NCBI RefSeq assembly: GCF_015840915.1
Contig: NZ_CP060398.1
Span: forward strand, 1,612,001-1,676,000
Length of the DNA stretch: 64,000 bases
Source: Synechococcus sp. CBW1002
GTDB lineage: Bacteria > Cyanobacteriota > Cyanobacteriia > PCC-6307 > Cyanobiaceae
Direction of reading: 5' to 3'
Below the pieces are notes generated by a model. That model was not told the origin of the DNA. It did not search any database and saw only the letters and a program-made list of their open reading frames with translations. Within the stretch, counting starts at the first letter, position 1. Each line of letters opens with the position of its first letter. The translations under genes and the position numbers were made by a program. Of the stretch, positions 63,749 to 64,000 are shown one piece after another.

Positions 63749-64000
63749 TCAGCTCAGCGGGCTGTTTGTTCGGCGCGCCAACAGATTCAGGAGAATAGTG
63801 GAGAACACCAGGCTGATCAATGTGTACGACAGCACGGCAGGAATCAGCCCTTGAATGGTTGACCCATAAACCACGGCAAGCTGAGCTGCCAGTCCCAGGT
63901 TCCTTGTGCTCGTCACCAAAGCGACAACTGGTCGTTCGTTCGGTCCAGGCCCGGCCAAGCCATAGCCGATGCCGAAGCTGATCACGACCATGGCGATCAT
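63749..64000 (-). CDS. Bile acid:sodium symporter (BASS)-like transporter, C-terminal part (cut by window edge)
   Basis: The last 83 residues of a membrane protein continuing beyond position 64000. Three hydrophobic stretches are visible. VVALVTSTRNLGLAAQLAVV resembles the conserved RNxGLA block of BASS/ACR3-type sodium-coupled transporters. Substrate class cannot be told from this piece; in cyanobacteria the superfamily includes bicarbonate and organic-anion carriers. Confidence 0.6.
   Translation of the reverse strand: MIAMVVISFGIGYGLAGPGPNERPVVALVTSTRNLGLAAQLAVVYGSTIQGLIPAVLSYTLISLVFSTILLNLLARRTNSPLS

Noticed and set aside
1-64000. CRISPR array, prophage, toxin-antitoxin, restriction or other defence locus
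   Set aside because: No regularly spaced repeats, phage structural genes, methylase/nuclease pairs or known defence domains were found on reading both strands.

Overview
The window comes from a high-G+C picocyanobacterium of the alpha-cyanobacterial Synechococcus/Cyanobium lineage. The support is the set of photosystem II genes (psbI, psbN, psbH, psbO), ntcA, crtR, tatA, ftsH, and many small proteins typical of cyanobacteria (Ycf20, Ycf66-like, DUF2555, DUF3084, DUF3146, DUF3177, DUF3769). The gene order around cinA/leuCD/psbI/psbN-psbH/tatA/pth/ntcA/dcd/thyX is the sort seen in that group. Species cannot be fixed from the sequence alone.

Layout. 1-7.6 kb: glyA, a WecA/TagO-type sugar-phosphate transferase, cinA, a monooxygenase-domain membrane protein, a TRIC-type channel, leuC and leuD. 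7.7-12 kb (minus strand): a C-terminal J-domain protein, a large OstA/LptD-like DUF3769 outer-membrane protein and the 39-aa psbI. 12-17.3 kb: a GH38 alpha-mannosidase, psbN opposite psbH, tatA, pth, DUF3146. 17.3-27.6 kb: DUF3084 pair, sulfotransferase, ntcA with a recognisable NtcA-activated promoter, a CobO-like protein without a proper P-loop, dcd, thyX, a TxlA-like thioredoxin, a NIL-ferredoxin, and a soluble lytic transglycosylase. 27.7-44.4 kb: glmM and an amino-sugar kinase-like gene, an IctB/O-antigen-ligase protein, trmB, FIST, ileS, Ycf66-like, tRNA-Leu(UAG), crtR, gatC, creatininase, DNA-3-methyladenine glycosylase, pyrB, ycf20 and three small proteins. 51.3-64 kb: tRNA-Ala(CGC), DUF2555, coaBC, psbO, sat, ftsH, eda, aroC, an MscS channel, an outer-membrane barrel, a methyltransferase and the end of a BASS-type transporter.

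The accessory part is 44.5-51.1 kb. It is a stack of four insertion sequences whose ends and target duplications can all be read. An IS66 element carries an IS5 element inside its left end. Just beyond it, a small RTX (calcium-binding nonapeptide repeat) gene is cut by an IS630 element, and that element is cut by an IS256 element. Removing the elements in order restores an uninterrupted 363-aa IS630 transposase and an uninterrupted 269-aa RTX protein, so the order of events can be reconstructed: RTX gene, then IS630, then IS256.

I found no CRISPR array, prophage, secretion cluster or defence system. The rest is a core-genome segment: amino acid, nucleotide, cofactor and cell-wall synthesis interleaved with photosynthesis genes, mostly as short operons or single genes with very tight and often convergently overlapping spacing.
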